A DNA stretch of 64,000 nt from Falsiruegeria mediterranea M17 (GCF_900302455.1 NZ_ONZG01000007.1:124001-188000), one strand, 5' to 3'. Counted from the first letter of the stretch, positions 1-8,598 are shown. Numbers and translations: made by a program. The notes: generated from the sequence alone by a model not told the origin.

Positions 1-1
1 A

Positions 2-2866
2 ACCCTTGGACTACCGGTAGACGTTGACCTAACTCTCAAAACGGACGTAACCGGCGTGTTAGGACACCCTGATTTTCGCCTCCACTACGAGTGGCACAGG
101 CAAGGACAGCGGGAAATGCCACGACGAACTGGAGCATTTCTCGAAACCGCTCGTGGGATACGCAGGATCCCGCTCTGGATGAAGCGTGCACTGGACCTTG
201 CGGACGGATTTGATCCCAACCGTCCGCTTGAAGAGCATTGGTCGGCATTGGCAGAATTCCGGCGTGCGCTGGAGCCCGATGAGATCATTCCAGACAGTCT
301 GCCCGAAAACCAGCGGATGGCCGGGTTGGCCATGACGGCGTTTCTTCGCGGATTGCAGGTTCGCATTGCCAACCGGTTTTCAATTTCACCAGATCGCACT
401 TTAGGGCACTTTGACATTATCCCCTACTCATCCGACAGCCTTGAGAACAATGCCATTTCCGAAGACGATATCTCCGAAAGCGACGCCGAACTGGAAGGTG
501 AACCGCTCGCGGCATTTCAGTACAGAGTACAAGCCATCGGGGTTCGCCCAGCCTATCAACTCGGGAACAATTCCTACCTCGTAATTGACCGATCCAGCAC
601 CCCGGTCCTTGAGGAAATGGTACGCGTACAGAATTCTGATCGAAACGAACGCAAGGCGTTCATCGAGAATCCGCGTACGTTCATCACAGAGGCTGTCAGT
701 CGGCATCTAAAGGAAAACGGGGCTCTCGACGACCTCGACGAGGCCGAACAGCAGGAAGTGATTGAGGCAACTGCTGGCCCCGCGTTCATCGAAAGCGTTG
801 AATACTCAGAGCGTGTGACTGGCGTTGTCATTTATGAGAAACCAACAGGCGACCGAGAGGGTAGCGGCACAGCCTGGCTTCCCGAAGTATTCCCGGAACA
901 CATAGTTGACGCCATTGCCGAAATGCCCACTGCAGATCTCAAAACTCTGCGCGACCGAATGGCTGCAAGCCTCGAGACCAGCAACCAACCCATTGCTGCT
1001 ATTGCGGGCCAAGAGGTAGAGGTGACGGCGGCCAGGCTATCAGCCGTATCTGGCGAGCTAAATCGACGTGAGGCAGAGGATTCCGATCAAGAAATATCTT
1101 CTGATATTGAGGGTGAAGAGGACCTACATCCTGGTCCAATCATTCTCGATACACTGGACAATTTCGAAGAATTGTCGTGGCATGCCAAGCTGCATCCAAG
1201 GCATTCCGCCTTACCGATTTCTATCCCCGAAACCATCACGACTAAGCTTCGTCAGCACCAAATCGAGAGTTTCAACTGGGCAGCACAAGCTTGGTCAAGT
1301 GGACTACCCGGGATACTCAACGCAGATGAACAAGGGCTCGGCAAAACACTACAATCGATAGCTTTCCTGAACTGGCTTCAGGCTCACATGCAATCATCCG
1401 ACGCTGAAGATCGAGGCCCGATCCTGATCGTTGCCCCCACATCTCTACTCCGAAACTGGGAAGAAGAAGTGGAAAGGCACGTGGCACCTCGAAAGTTCGG
1501 CCACCTCGTTCGACTTTATGGCTCGTCTCTCTCCGGACACAAGCAGTCCGGGGCGCAAGGGACCGAAACCGGCAGTGGAATTCCCCTACTGGATTTCGAG
1601 TGGTTAACCGAAGCGATCGAGGAAGCGCGGGCTCACCGTTACTGGTTCCTAACCACCTATACTACGCTGGCAAACTATCAGCACTCTCTCGGTCGCATTC
1701 GCTTCTCAGCGCTTGTCATGGATGAGATCCAGAACATAAAGAATAAGGACACCATTGCCTCAAAAGCCGCTGAGGCAATGAACGCCGATTTTCGGATTGG
1801 TCTTACGGGTACCCCGATCGAAAACTCCGCGATGGACCTATGGACAATCATGGATCGCATTGCCCCCGGAGCGCTCGGTTCGGGGACGGATTTCAAATCA
1901 AGGTACAGAGATCCCGACGAAAGCAACATGGCCGAGTTGCACGACAGAGTTTTCAAGGGGCATGGTGGGCATCCCCCCTTGGGCCTTCGACGCCTGAAGG
2001 ATGAAGTTGCCCGTGATCTACCCGCTAAGCAACGACTGCTTCATCCCCGGATCATGCCCAAGGTCCAATCTCAGGTATATGACGAAGCACGAGAGAAGCT
2101 TGCTGAAGGGAGCCGTGGAGCAGCATTGAAAATGTTGCACCACATCCGCTCAGTGTCAGTCCACCCAGGGCTTGCCAAGACGGTTCACCCCGAAGACTTT
2201 GTGAAAATGAGCGCGCGCTTATCGGCAACTATGGATATCTTGAAAGGAATTGCCGGAAGAGGCGAAAAGGTACTGGTGTTCATTGAACATCGCGAGATGC
2301 AATTCCGCTTTGCTGAACTTGTACGGCACTTCTTCGGACTTGAACAAATAGACATCATTAACGGTGACACCCCAATCCCGAAACGCCAAGCAATTGTGAA
2401 CCGTTTCCAGAGCAACTTGGATCACGACACTGGCTTCGATCTTCTTGTCCTCGGACCGAAAGCTGCGGGAACAGGCCTTACGTTAACAGCGGCAACACAC
2501 GTCATTCATCTTTCTCGTTGGTGGAACCCGGCCGTGGAAGAACAGTGCAACGATCGAATCCATCGAATTGGTCAGACGCACCCTGTAGAAGTCCATGTAC
2601 CCTTGGCCATACACCCAGAATACGGCGAGCATTCATTTGACTGCCTGCTCCAAAGTCTCATGCAAAAAAAGCGAAAACTGGCTTCACAAGCACTATGGCC
2701 CATGGGCGACACAAGGGGCGACCTTTCCGGGCTCCAATCAGGATTGGAAGCATTACGAGACGCTCGAACCGGGAACGTTATCTCGACCAGCATGCAGGCA
2801 ATGTTTCAACGGGATGGTCTCTCGCAGCCTACTCAAAACGAACAAGGAGCCTACTTGATGTTGTGA
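2..2866 (+). CDS. SNF2-family helicase/ATPase, 5' end outside window
   Basis: This is an ATP-driven nucleic-acid translocase of the Swi2/Snf2 group. Seen: a Walker A motif GLGKT near 1334-1348, a DEIQ Walker B box at 1721-1732 in place of DEAH, the TGTPIEN motif near 1805-1826, and a C-terminal helicase lobe ending in RIHRIGQ near 2555-2575. About 400 residues before the helicase have no domain I recognise. The frame is open to the first bases of the window with no stop, so the GTG at 56 is probably not the real start and the gene runs in from the left. A 297-bp gap follows before the next gene. SNF2 proteins of this sort occur in several anti-phage systems (ZorD of Zorya, DISARM DrmD), but no partner gene of those systems is visible here. 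The family call is firm; the system is not assigned. Confidence 0.9.
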   Translation, partial: TLGLPVDVDLTLKTDVTGVLGHPDFRLHYEWHRQGQREMPRRTGAFLETARGIRRIPLWMKRALDLADGFDPNRPLEEHWSALAEFRRALEPDEIIPDSLPENQRMAGLAMTAFLRGLQVRIANRFSISPDRTLGHFDIIPYSSDSLENNAISEDDISESDAELEGEPLAAFQYRVQAIGVRPAYQLGNNSYLVIDRSSTPVLEEMVRVQNSDRNERKAFIENPRTFITEAVSRHLKENGALDDLDEAEQQEVIEATAGPAFIESVEYSERVTGVVIYEKPTGDREGSGTAWLPEVFPEHIVDAIAEMPTADLKTLRDRMAASLETSNQPIAAIAGQEVEVTAARLSAVSGELNRREAEDSDQEISSDIEGEEDLHPGPIILDTLDNFEELSWHAKLHPRHSALPISIPETITTKLRQHQIESFNWAAQAWSSGLPGILNADEQGLGKTLQSIAFLNWLQAHMQSSDAEDRGPILIVAPTSLLRNWEEEVERHVAPRKFGHLVRLYGSSLSGHKQSGAQGTETGSGIPLLDFEWLTEAIEEARAHRYWFLTTYTTLANYQHSLGRIRFSALVMDEIQNIKNKDTIASKAAEAMNADFRIGLTGTPIENSAMDLWTIMDRIAPGALGSGTDFKSRYRDPDESNMAELHDRVFKGHGGHPPLGLRRLKDEVARDLPAKQRLLHPRIMPKVQSQVYDEAREKLAEGSRGAALKMLHHIRSVSVHPGLAKTVHPEDFVKMSARLSATMDILKGIAGRGEKVLVFIEHREMQFRFAELVRHFFGLEQIDIINGDTPIPKRQAIVNRFQSNLDHDTGFDLLVLGPKAAGTGLTLTAATHVIHLSRWWNPAVEEQCNDRIHRIGQTHPVEVHVPLAIHPEYGEHSFDCLLQSLMQKKRKLASQALWPMGDTRGDLSGLQSGLEALRDARTGNVISTSMQAMFQRDGLSQPTQNEQGAYLML

Positions 2867-3163
2867 AGAATTCTGCCTGCCTTCCGAACAACCAGATGAA
2901 CGAAACTCTTGATAACACTCCCTACATAGATGGCTGGAAGCGGAAAGTTCGCTGTTGATAGAGCTGCCCAAGCCCTGTTGTTTCGCTCGTAATGTCGACT
3001 GTTAGAGACGAAAATATTTTCTTTGGATCTCCATTTCAGGTGAAACTGATCAAGGCAACCAAGGGACGCGCCGCAAACACCATGAATATCAAAGACTTTT
3101 CCTAAACTCCGTGACAACGTATCAAGGATGGAGCATTGTGCGACGAACTGACGATACCAGGCG
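2867..3163. other. Intergenic gap, no gene seen
   Basis: About 300 bases between the helicase gene and the next ORF. Only short ORFs without recognisable similarity or convincing ribosome binding sites are present. It probably holds the promoter of the following gene pair; I see no clear hairpin terminator. Confidence 0.4.
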
Positions 3164-3859
3164 ATGACAATTCAAACTGCTGAAACCCTGTTGTCCGAAC
3201 AAGAAATTCTGTCTTGGTGGTCCTCGGAACGTGGACGCGTAGACAGGGAATGTCGCGCGGCGGCAGAGCGTTTCATCAAGAAAGCCTGCGATCAGATAGA
3301 AGAGCTGACCCTCAAACAGGTGCTACTCCCGTCCGAGCAGAGGAAGCATATTGAGCGCGGACTTCAATCGGACATCAACATGTTCAACCGTCGCATGGAG
3401 CGCTCTTTGCAAGACGCCCTGTCGGATTCAATCGAGAAAATCGAAGGACTTGAACAGTTTTCGAGCAACTCCCTTCGGGATAACGCCACTTTGGCAGCAG
3501 GCGGCGCGGTCGGCTTTGGCGCCATTGCGATCGCGGCTGCGGCGCCTGTCATCGCTACGACGACAACGGCGACAACCTTTCTTGGTTTTTTTGCAACGGG
3601 CACGTTGGTGACCTTTTCGTGGCCTGTTTTCGCGATTGTCGGCGTTACCGCGGGAGCGGCGGCCCTAACTTCTCCGACACTGGTTTCAAAGGGGCGAAGG
3701 GGGATTCAGGCGCGTTTCAAGGCGCATATCAAGAAAACTGTGGAACAGAGCTTGATGTCTTCGGGTGGGAAAGAACCAACCGGAGGAACGCGGACGATCT
3801 TGTTCCACGAACTGGACAGGGCGAGAGATCTTCGCCTTGAACGCCTCATAACAAAATAG
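3164..3859 (+). CDS. Membrane protein with Ala/Gly-rich hydrophobic hairpin, unknown function
   Basis: A 231-residue protein I do not recognise. Residues 1-105 are charged and predicted helical, with a WW pair near residue 18 and many Arg/Lys. Residues about 109-170 form a long hydrophobic stretch rich in Ala, Gly and Thr, long enough for two membrane helices (an AAGGAVGFGAIAIAAAAP segment, then a second after FSWP). The last 60 residues are basic and polar. There is no signal peptide, so the soluble parts are expected in the cytoplasm. The next gene begins 7 bp after its stop, so the two are probably co-transcribed. The layout resembles membrane-active effectors or dynamin-associated partners, but no such family can be assigned. 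The reading frame is well supported by codon use and tight packing. Confidence 0.7.
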   Translation: MTIQTAETLLSEQEILSWWSSERGRVDRECRAAAERFIKKACDQIEELTLKQVLLPSEQRKHIERGLQSDINMFNRRMERSLQDALSDSIEKIEGLEQFSSNSLRDNATLAAGGAVGFGAIAIAAAAPVIATTTTATTFLGFFATGTLVTFSWPVFAIVGVTAGAAALTSPTLVSKGRRGIQARFKAHIKKTVEQSLMSSGGKEPTGGTRTILFHELDRARDLRLERLITK

Positions 3860-3866
3860 GTTCTTC

Positions 3867-4862
3867 ATGCAGCACATCCTCGCGCGCATCCCCCCAGAAT
3901 TGATCGAAAAAGTCGCCGAAGGCTCGGCAGAGCGCATCGGCATGGTGGTCAGGGACGCCACGACAAAGAAAATCATGGCGCATCTTCAGGAAACGAGCGC
4001 AACTCAATCGATCGTAAAGACGGTGATGGAACAAGCCGGCGGCGTATTGCAAAGCACGATCCCCGATCCACTGGCTGCCGCCTCGGGGTTGGTGACCGTA
4101 GTCCAGAACGAGCAGATCAAGGGCCGCATTGATGCGCTGCAAACGATGATGGGGGGTATGCAAGCCCTGCAAACCGCGACCATGGTGTCTTCGGTCGTCG
4201 GTCTCGGCGTGACCGCCGCCAGCACCGCGCTCATTCTGTCGCGTCTCAAGAAGATCAATCAAAAGCTCTCGCATATCGAAGACAAGATTGATGCCGCACG
4301 CGCACTTCACGAGGATTGGGATCTCCATCGGACGCTTAGATCGGTCGAGGTTCAATTGGAACGTTTGGCCGAGGCCGAATTGAGTGGCAAACCGAACGCG
4401 GTGCTGTCGACAACGGAACATGAACTGCACAAGGGGTTCGGTGAACTGCATCGCGGCACGATCCACATTCTGAACCGTGAGCAGGTAGACCCAGATTTCC
4501 TTACCTTGCTACTTTCGGCCCTTGCTCTTTCGGGTTCCGCGCAGTTCCAGGCCCTGTTGCGGCTGGACGAGCTTCCGCGGGCGCATACACGCGCAACCGT
4601 GCAGGCAAGTCATCTTCGAGAAATCGCTTTCGCCATGCCCCAGGACAAGCTTGCCGAAAAATTCGGACAACAAGCTGGCGCATCTGAAAATGTCGACGCC
4701 CTCGTCGGAGAAATACGCCTGCGTATAGCGTCACTACCGGGTTTGGCCGAAACACTGACGCTTCAGCGTATTCGCGGCCCGGAGTATCTCGAGGTCGCAC
4801 AAGACGAAGAGGTCGAACCGCTTTTGGTCCTTGCGGCCCCAGGCACGGGCGATAGCCGCTGA
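3867..4862 (+). CDS. Membrane/coiled-coil protein, unknown function
   Basis: A 331-residue protein paired with the gene 7 bp upstream. Residues 1-100 are amphipathic helix-like sequence. One hydrophobic segment (about 103-125, with VSSVVGLGVTAASTALIL) could cross the membrane once. It is followed at once by a coiled-coil-like stretch (about 126-170, with KKINQKLSHIEDKID) and a soluble helical C-terminal domain of about 150 residues. There are no catalytic motifs and no signal peptide. One-helix proteins with a following coiled coil often act as membrane-tethered oligomers, but that is inference. Its stop is followed within about 50 bp by a broken IS3-family end, so sequence downstream has been rearranged. 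Confidence 0.7.
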   Translation: MQHILARIPPELIEKVAEGSAERIGMVVRDATTKKIMAHLQETSATQSIVKTVMEQAGGVLQSTIPDPLAAASGLVTVVQNEQIKGRIDALQTMMGGMQALQTATMVSSVVGLGVTAASTALILSRLKKINQKLSHIEDKIDAARALHEDWDLHRTLRSVEVQLERLAEAELSGKPNAVLSTTEHELHKGFGELHRGTIHILNREQVDPDFLTLLLSALALSGSAQFQALLRLDELPRAHTRATVQASHLREIAFAMPQDKLAEKFGQQAGASENVDALVGEIRLRIASLPGLAETLTLQRIRGPEYLEVAQDEEVEPLLVLAAPGTGDSR

Positions 4863-4913
4863 TCCGGGCAACCCGTGCCAAGCATCCTCGGCGGATACTT
4901 GCGTTGGGCTGAG

Positions 4914-5014
4914 CCTGCCGCAACTTCGTGACAATCTCTTCGGGCTTCAGTCGCTTGTTTGCCATTCTTGGTCCTCCGTTTCCTAAACATAGCGGTGGAC
5001 CAGTTCAGTTGGGG
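4914..5014 (-). mobile_element. IS3-family remnant A: terminal inverted repeat and first codons of OrfA
   Basis: Read on the minus strand, an ATG at 4965 encodes MANKRLKPEEIVTKLRQ, the characteristic start of OrfA from IS3-family (IS407-like) elements. The similarity stops after about 17 residues (near 4914). Upstream of the ATG is AGGACC spacing and, at 4994-5014, an inverted-repeat-like end containing CTGAACTGGTCCACC on the minus strand. Only the 5' end of the element survives and the rest towards lower coordinates is gone. The long ORF continuing through 4501 in this frame is antisense to the preceding gene and not real. Its outer end faces the two-gene block at 5223-7626. Confidence 0.75.
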
Positions 5015-5222
5015 AGGCTCAAAGGAAGGAACGTAAGATCAAACCGTGGGATCGCACACCTACACGAGGTGTCAGATTTAGCTTTGAAGTCTCTTGCGGG
5101 CGGGGAGGCTATGGGTCGCACAGCCAAATACCAGCCGGACCCAATGAAAAGGGGCGGTCCAGACTTGCGCGACGACGCCTGATTGAATAGTGGTCAAACG
5201 AGGGGCAGCTGACGGGAATTTC

Positions 5223-5999
5223 ATGCAGCGTAGGCTTTCAATTGCCTTGGTGGTTACCCTTCTGCCTACGGCGTTCCTTTGGCTCTGGAAGTTGACCTAT
5301 GGCTTTTCCGACTGGGCCGCTATCTGGCTGCTCTTTATAGCAGCCATGATATTTCTGGGGAATTGGTCGATCACCATTGATCGTTGGAAGGCCGAACGCG
5401 GAATATTTCTAAGGTCTGGGTCGTGGCTTGCAGGGTGGCTCACCGGACGGACGGGAGCATTTCTCTCCTCAACGCTGTTGGTTTTTCTGCTCGTGCCGGC
5501 GTTGGCCTGGAATGCGTTGACGATGTCAGGAGCTGAGGTTGTCGTTTCTCTTGCCCTGGTTTTCGCATCGGCCTGGCTTTTCCTTTGGATGCAGAGTTTT
5601 CTGATCAGGCATTTCATCCCTCCCTTCGACAGGATTGTCGCAACCGGACCGAGCGCATGGATGGTTGGATTGCCTTTCTCGATCATCCTCTTTTTCGTCA
5701 CATGGTATGCCCAGAGCATTCCTGCAGAAATGCTCACTGCGGACTTTTCCGTTACGCTGCGGTCCAGGTTGGGCGAACTTCCGGAAAGACGCGGCTGGAT
5801 TTCTGAGATGCTTGCCTTTGGCTACGCCTTTGAAGCATCAAAAATGTGGCTGGTGGTGCAGATGAGGGACTATCCCCTTATCGCGATTTTGTTCAATCTG
5901 GACATGGCGTTGTTCGGCTTTTTTGCTGCAAGGGCAAGCGTGGTCATGACGCATTTTGTTGAAACACATTACCACGGAACGCCGAATGCCCCAGTCTGA
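5223..5999 (+). CDS. Polytopic membrane protein, unknown function
   Basis: A 258-residue protein with about five or six hydrophobic segments (near residues 5-25, 32-52, 75-97, 103-127, 141-160 and a weaker one near 225-245). I chose ATG 5223 because GGGAA lies just upstream; an in-frame GTG at 5190 would add 11 residues. There are no motifs that name a transporter or enzyme family. Its stop lies 14 bp inside the next gene, so the two are translationally coupled and probably form one functional unit. Both lie between two IS3-family ends, which marks the pair as acquired DNA. Confidence 0.7.
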   Translation: MQRRLSIALVVTLLPTAFLWLWKLTYGFSDWAAIWLLFIAAMIFLGNWSITIDRWKAERGIFLRSGSWLAGWLTGRTGAFLSSTLLVFLLVPALAWNALTMSGAEVVVSLALVFASAWLFLWMQSFLIRHFIPPFDRIVATGPSAWMVGLPFSIILFFVTWYAQSIPAEMLTADFSVTLRSRLGELPERRGWISEMLAFGYAFEASKMWLVVQMRDYPLIAILFNLDMALFGFFAARASVVMTHFVETHYHGTPNAPV

Positions 6000-7626
6000 A
6001 GAAGCCCCAAAAGACAACAGCAATACCGAAGGCCACAAAAGACCAAATCTGTCACGCTGGTTCTGGGGAACCATTGTTCTTTTGCTTGTGACTACGGTCA
6101 GCCTTGAGCTTTTTGCAGCCTGGCAAGCTGGTCGACAAGGCGTTGAAAATGGCAGTGGCAGCTCTGTCGATCAGACAGGGAAGAACGCTAAGCAGGTGGA
6201 ACAGTGGTTCAATACGGCGAATGAGGAAGCAAGAAAGGTCAGGGAGCAGATACCTGGCCTCTTGGAAGAGGCCTATGCGCCAGTCTATGCAGGCATCCCG
6301 AAGTATATGGATTTTCACTATTCTCTGACAGGCGAGTGGCTGGAATTGGGCGCGGCTGCGATAGGGAACCTGGGAGGCGGTCTGGAGGAACATCTCTTCG
6401 ACGGTTTTGATACGCGTTTAGGCGCTGTGTCAGAACACCTCGCGCTGGAATTTGACCAAATATTTCAGAAGGCGCTGGATGAGGCTATGGCCGCTGAGCC
6501 GGGCGGGGCAGAGGCATTCGGGCCTGTGGCAACCAGAGCCTTGCGAGATTCCCAAAATCGGATGAAGAAAACGACGGGAACCGTCGGCGTCGTCCTGGTG
6601 GGGGGGGCGACTTTGAAGGTATTCACCACAGCGTTCGCGAAGAAGCTTGCCATAAAGCTCGCAGCAAAGGTGGGAACAAAAACCGGAATGAAATGGGCTG
6701 CCACTGTCACTGGCGGCGCGGCTTCTTCTGCTGCCTGTTCATGGACAGGGCCGGGGGCTGTGGCCTGTGCCGTGGTCGGAGCTGCTATCACATGGGTTGT
6801 CACGGACGTGGCAATGATAAATCTGGATGAATATGTTACGCGCGACGATTTCGAGCGTGATTTGCGCGCGCTTATCGACGATCACAAAAAAGAGACCCAA
6901 CATGCGATGGAGCAAATGCTGGCCAGCAAGATCCTTGCTGTCGAAACTGAGCGCAAGGTCGTCGTCAGAGACATCTCCCTGTCTGAGTTGAAGGATGCGG
7001 ATCGATTGATGGTTTGCGAGGCGGCGGCCAGCATTCTTGGTCGCTACGTTGAAATTCGTGGCAATCTGCAAGCGCGCTCGTCGACGAATATCGCGTCCTT
7101 CCAAGCCGATTTGAGGGCGCAGGAGACCAGCTATCTTCTGGCCCCCTGGATTGACACGATGAAGGCCGCAATCACCGATCAGGACCTTCGCCCCTGGATC
7201 TTCGGTCCGGTAATCTTGAATGTCGATTTTCCAGACGAGTTGCATGAAGGGCGCAAGATATGGGGTGAACTTCGTCTCGCAGAAACGGTTATTGAATTCG
7301 TCAAAACGGAAAGCGATTCGGACGGAAAATACAGCCTGAGAGCGGACGTTGGAGAGAAAATCGTTCTTGAGGGAAAGCGGCGGCTTGAACTGGAACTGGT
7401 TCAGGATCGAGGCTGGACCTCATGGAACCGGGACTTTGAGGGCATTGCCTGGCTTGATGTCTCTGAAAATTTTTCCAAAGGCTCGGGCATTGCTCCGAAA
7501 GCGGCGATCTCGCTGACTATGGCCTCGGTGAATAAAGGGGGGCCGGCTCCACGGGTTGAGGTCGTGCTGATCCCGGGCGGGGCGATATTGCCCGGTCGTG
7601 AACTGCCGAAGTTTTGCACGCAATAG
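5986..7626 (+). CDS. Large membrane-anchored protein with internal Gly/Ala hydrophobic segments, unknown function
   Basis: A 546-residue protein counted from ATG 5986 (an in-frame TTG at 5956 gives 10 more). It has a polar Lys/Asp/Asn-rich N-terminus of about 25 residues and a transmembrane helix around residues 26-48. About 130 residues of acidic helical sequence follow, then a hydrophobic region (about 190-265) with GVVLVGGATLKVF and a GGAASSAACSWTGPGAVACAV segment that look like two or three membrane helices with glycine-zipper spacing. The soluble C-terminal domain has about 280 residues. No family recognised. The gene overlaps the preceding membrane protein by 14 bp. The glycine-rich transmembrane hairpin resembles pore-forming or oligomerising segments, but this is only a resemblance. 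Confidence 0.7.
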   Translation: MPQSEEAPKDNSNTEGHKRPNLSRWFWGTIVLLLVTTVSLELFAAWQAGRQGVENGSGSSVDQTGKNAKQVEQWFNTANEEARKVREQIPGLLEEAYAPVYAGIPKYMDFHYSLTGEWLELGAAAIGNLGGGLEEHLFDGFDTRLGAVSEHLALEFDQIFQKALDEAMAAEPGGAEAFGPVATRALRDSQNRMKKTTGTVGVVLVGGATLKVFTTAFAKKLAIKLAAKVGTKTGMKWAATVTGGAASSAACSWTGPGAVACAVVGAAITWVVTDVAMINLDEYVTRDDFERDLRALIDDHKKETQHAMEQMLASKILAVETERKVVVRDISLSELKDADRLMVCEAAASILGRYVEIRGNLQARSSTNIASFQADLRAQETSYLLAPWIDTMKAAITDQDLRPWIFGPVILNVDFPDELHEGRKIWGELRLAETVIEFVKTESDSDGKYSLRADVGEKIVLEGKRRLELELVQDRGWTSWNRDFEGIAWLDVSENFSKGSGIAPKAAISLTMASVNKGGPAPRVEVVLIPGGAILPGRELPKFCTQ

Positions 7627-7638
7627 TCTTTTGAGCAG

Positions 7639-7871
7639 CCCCATTTGAGTGGTCCAAATTGAAAGTTAGTGCATGGTTGGCCTGGGCTGCTACCCTTGTT
7701 CGGACCACCCGGCTGGAGATTTTCCGGGGTTTGTGCTCAGGGCGTTTGCTGCATCTCTGAGCCATTCATCAGCGTGATCGGTGGGTTGTTCCCGATTGCG
7801 CTGTGTGGACGAACTTCGTTGTAGTCTCTACGCCACTCCTCCATTTTTGATCGGGCGTCGTCAAGGCTCAT
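7639..7871 (-). mobile_element. IS3-family remnant B: OrfB C-terminus and terminal inverted repeat
   Basis: On the minus strand 7871-7737 encodes 44 residues that include KMEEWRRDYNEVRPHSAIG and PPITLMNGS, the classic C-terminal end of IS3-family OrfB (integrase core, IS407-like), ending at TGA 7737. The rest of the transposase is missing. At 7639-7656 CCCCATTTGAGTGGTCCA resembles the end found in remnant A (CCCCAACTGAACTGGTCCA on its strand), so it is read as the element's other terminal repeat. The upstream boundary coincides with the end of the GIY-YIG gene. Confidence 0.75.
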
Positions 7872-8302
7872 TGATCAGCCAGCGCAATCACTTCCTGCTC
7901 CAGGCGAGCAATGTCCAACGCGTCTGCCAAGGGCACCCAGACTGCCTTGCAATACTCGGCGACAAATTCATTACGCAGTTTCTTCGCGATATCACCGTCG
8001 GCCTTGGTCGCGGGGTCGTTCCGCTGTCGCCACATCCTGCCGGTTTTGTACATGCGCGAGAAGTAGTGGCTGGTTGTCTCGGAACCCGTGCGATGACGCT
8101 GGTGGATCCGCTTGTAGAAGGTTTCACTCTCTGACGTCGTGGACCCGATGTAGCGGAGGTCGCCGAAATGGTCGACGAGGCCATAGATCCCCCGACAATC
8201 CCTGGGCGCCATCGCGGTCGGCTGAGGCGTAGCCTCGAGAAGTTGCTCCAAGATTTCCTTTGCATCGGGCGTGTCCGATCCGCGGCTGAGGAAATTCATC
8301 AT
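7868..8302 (-). pseudogene. GIY-YIG nuclease-like gene, probably truncated at its 3' end
   Basis: A 144-residue ORF with a GIY motif (GIYGLVDHFGDLRYIGST) near residues 38-56, followed by a conserved-looking Tyr/Arg helix (FYKRIHQRHR) as in GIY-YIG endonuclease folds. The family cuts DNA through the GIY/YIG tyrosines, an Arg and a Glu. Here the region after the core (NEFVAEYCKAVWVPL, then a leucine/glutamate helix) ends abruptly exactly where the IS3 OrfB fragment begins, sharing bases with it. The native C-terminus has therefore probably been replaced. An in-frame TGA just before the start limits the N-terminus to 8302 or 8299, and no strong ribosome binding site is seen. It could be a relic of a homing or restriction-type nuclease. 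Confidence 0.6.
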
Positions 8303-8578
8303 GTTTCAAAACCCGTGCGTCCTGCCGCGACTTTCTTGTCGCGGGAAATTCCGGGCCAAGGGAAGCTTCAATCCAACGGAAGATCAACAGCCGAAAGTGT
8401 CCATGGCGATATATTCCAGCCCCATCCCTTTCAACCTTCTCAATTTGAACTGCGATGGCACAGTACCTGTTGCACGCGACTCCACATTATGGCACCGTCA
8501 GTGGCACACGTAGAGTCCACGATGATATCGGTCGAGATTTTTCGTTTGAAATCATAAGGTTTTACGGCGAGGATGATG
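8303..8578. other. Non-coding island edge, nothing recognised
   Basis: About 275 bases between the GIY-YIG remnant and the tRNA-Asn 3' fragment. Short ORFs exist but none has a plausible start context or a protein I recognise. If this is the end of an integrated element, this stretch would be its terminal DNA, where integrase arm sites might lie; I cannot identify such sites by eye. Confidence 0.35.
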
Positions 8579-8598
8579 TCCCTACCGCCGGAGCCATA
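8579..8598 (+). repeat. 20-bp copy of the tRNA-Asn 3' end, candidate attachment site
   Basis: TCCCTACCGCCGGAGCCATA on the plus strand is identical to the last part of the intact tRNA-Asn gene plus two bases beyond its CCA (8944-8925, minus strand). Sequence to the left does not fold into the rest of a tRNA, so this is only a 3' fragment. A strong terminator follows directly, as after a genuine tRNA gene. This is the arrangement left when an integrase inserts an element into the 3' end of a plus-strand tRNA-Asn gene. The element would lie to the left and the intact tRNA gene beyond the left window edge. The assignment is inference from the repeat and the change in gene content. Confidence 0.65.

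Noticed and set aside
4501-4965. 154-residue transposase-like ORF
   Set aside because: Only its first 17 or so residues match IS3 OrfA; the rest is antisense to the preceding gene. Annotated as an IS remnant instead.
2-7626. A complete Zorya or DISARM system
   Set aside because: Only a SNF2 helicase of suitable type is visible. No MotA/MotB-like, EH-signature, methylase or PLD genes occur in the window, and the membrane genes do not resemble ZorA or ZorB.
8574-8596. A second functional tRNA-Asn on the plus strand
   Set aside because: Only the acceptor 3' strand and half the T-arm are present; upstream bases cannot form the T-stem, anticodon arm or D-arm.
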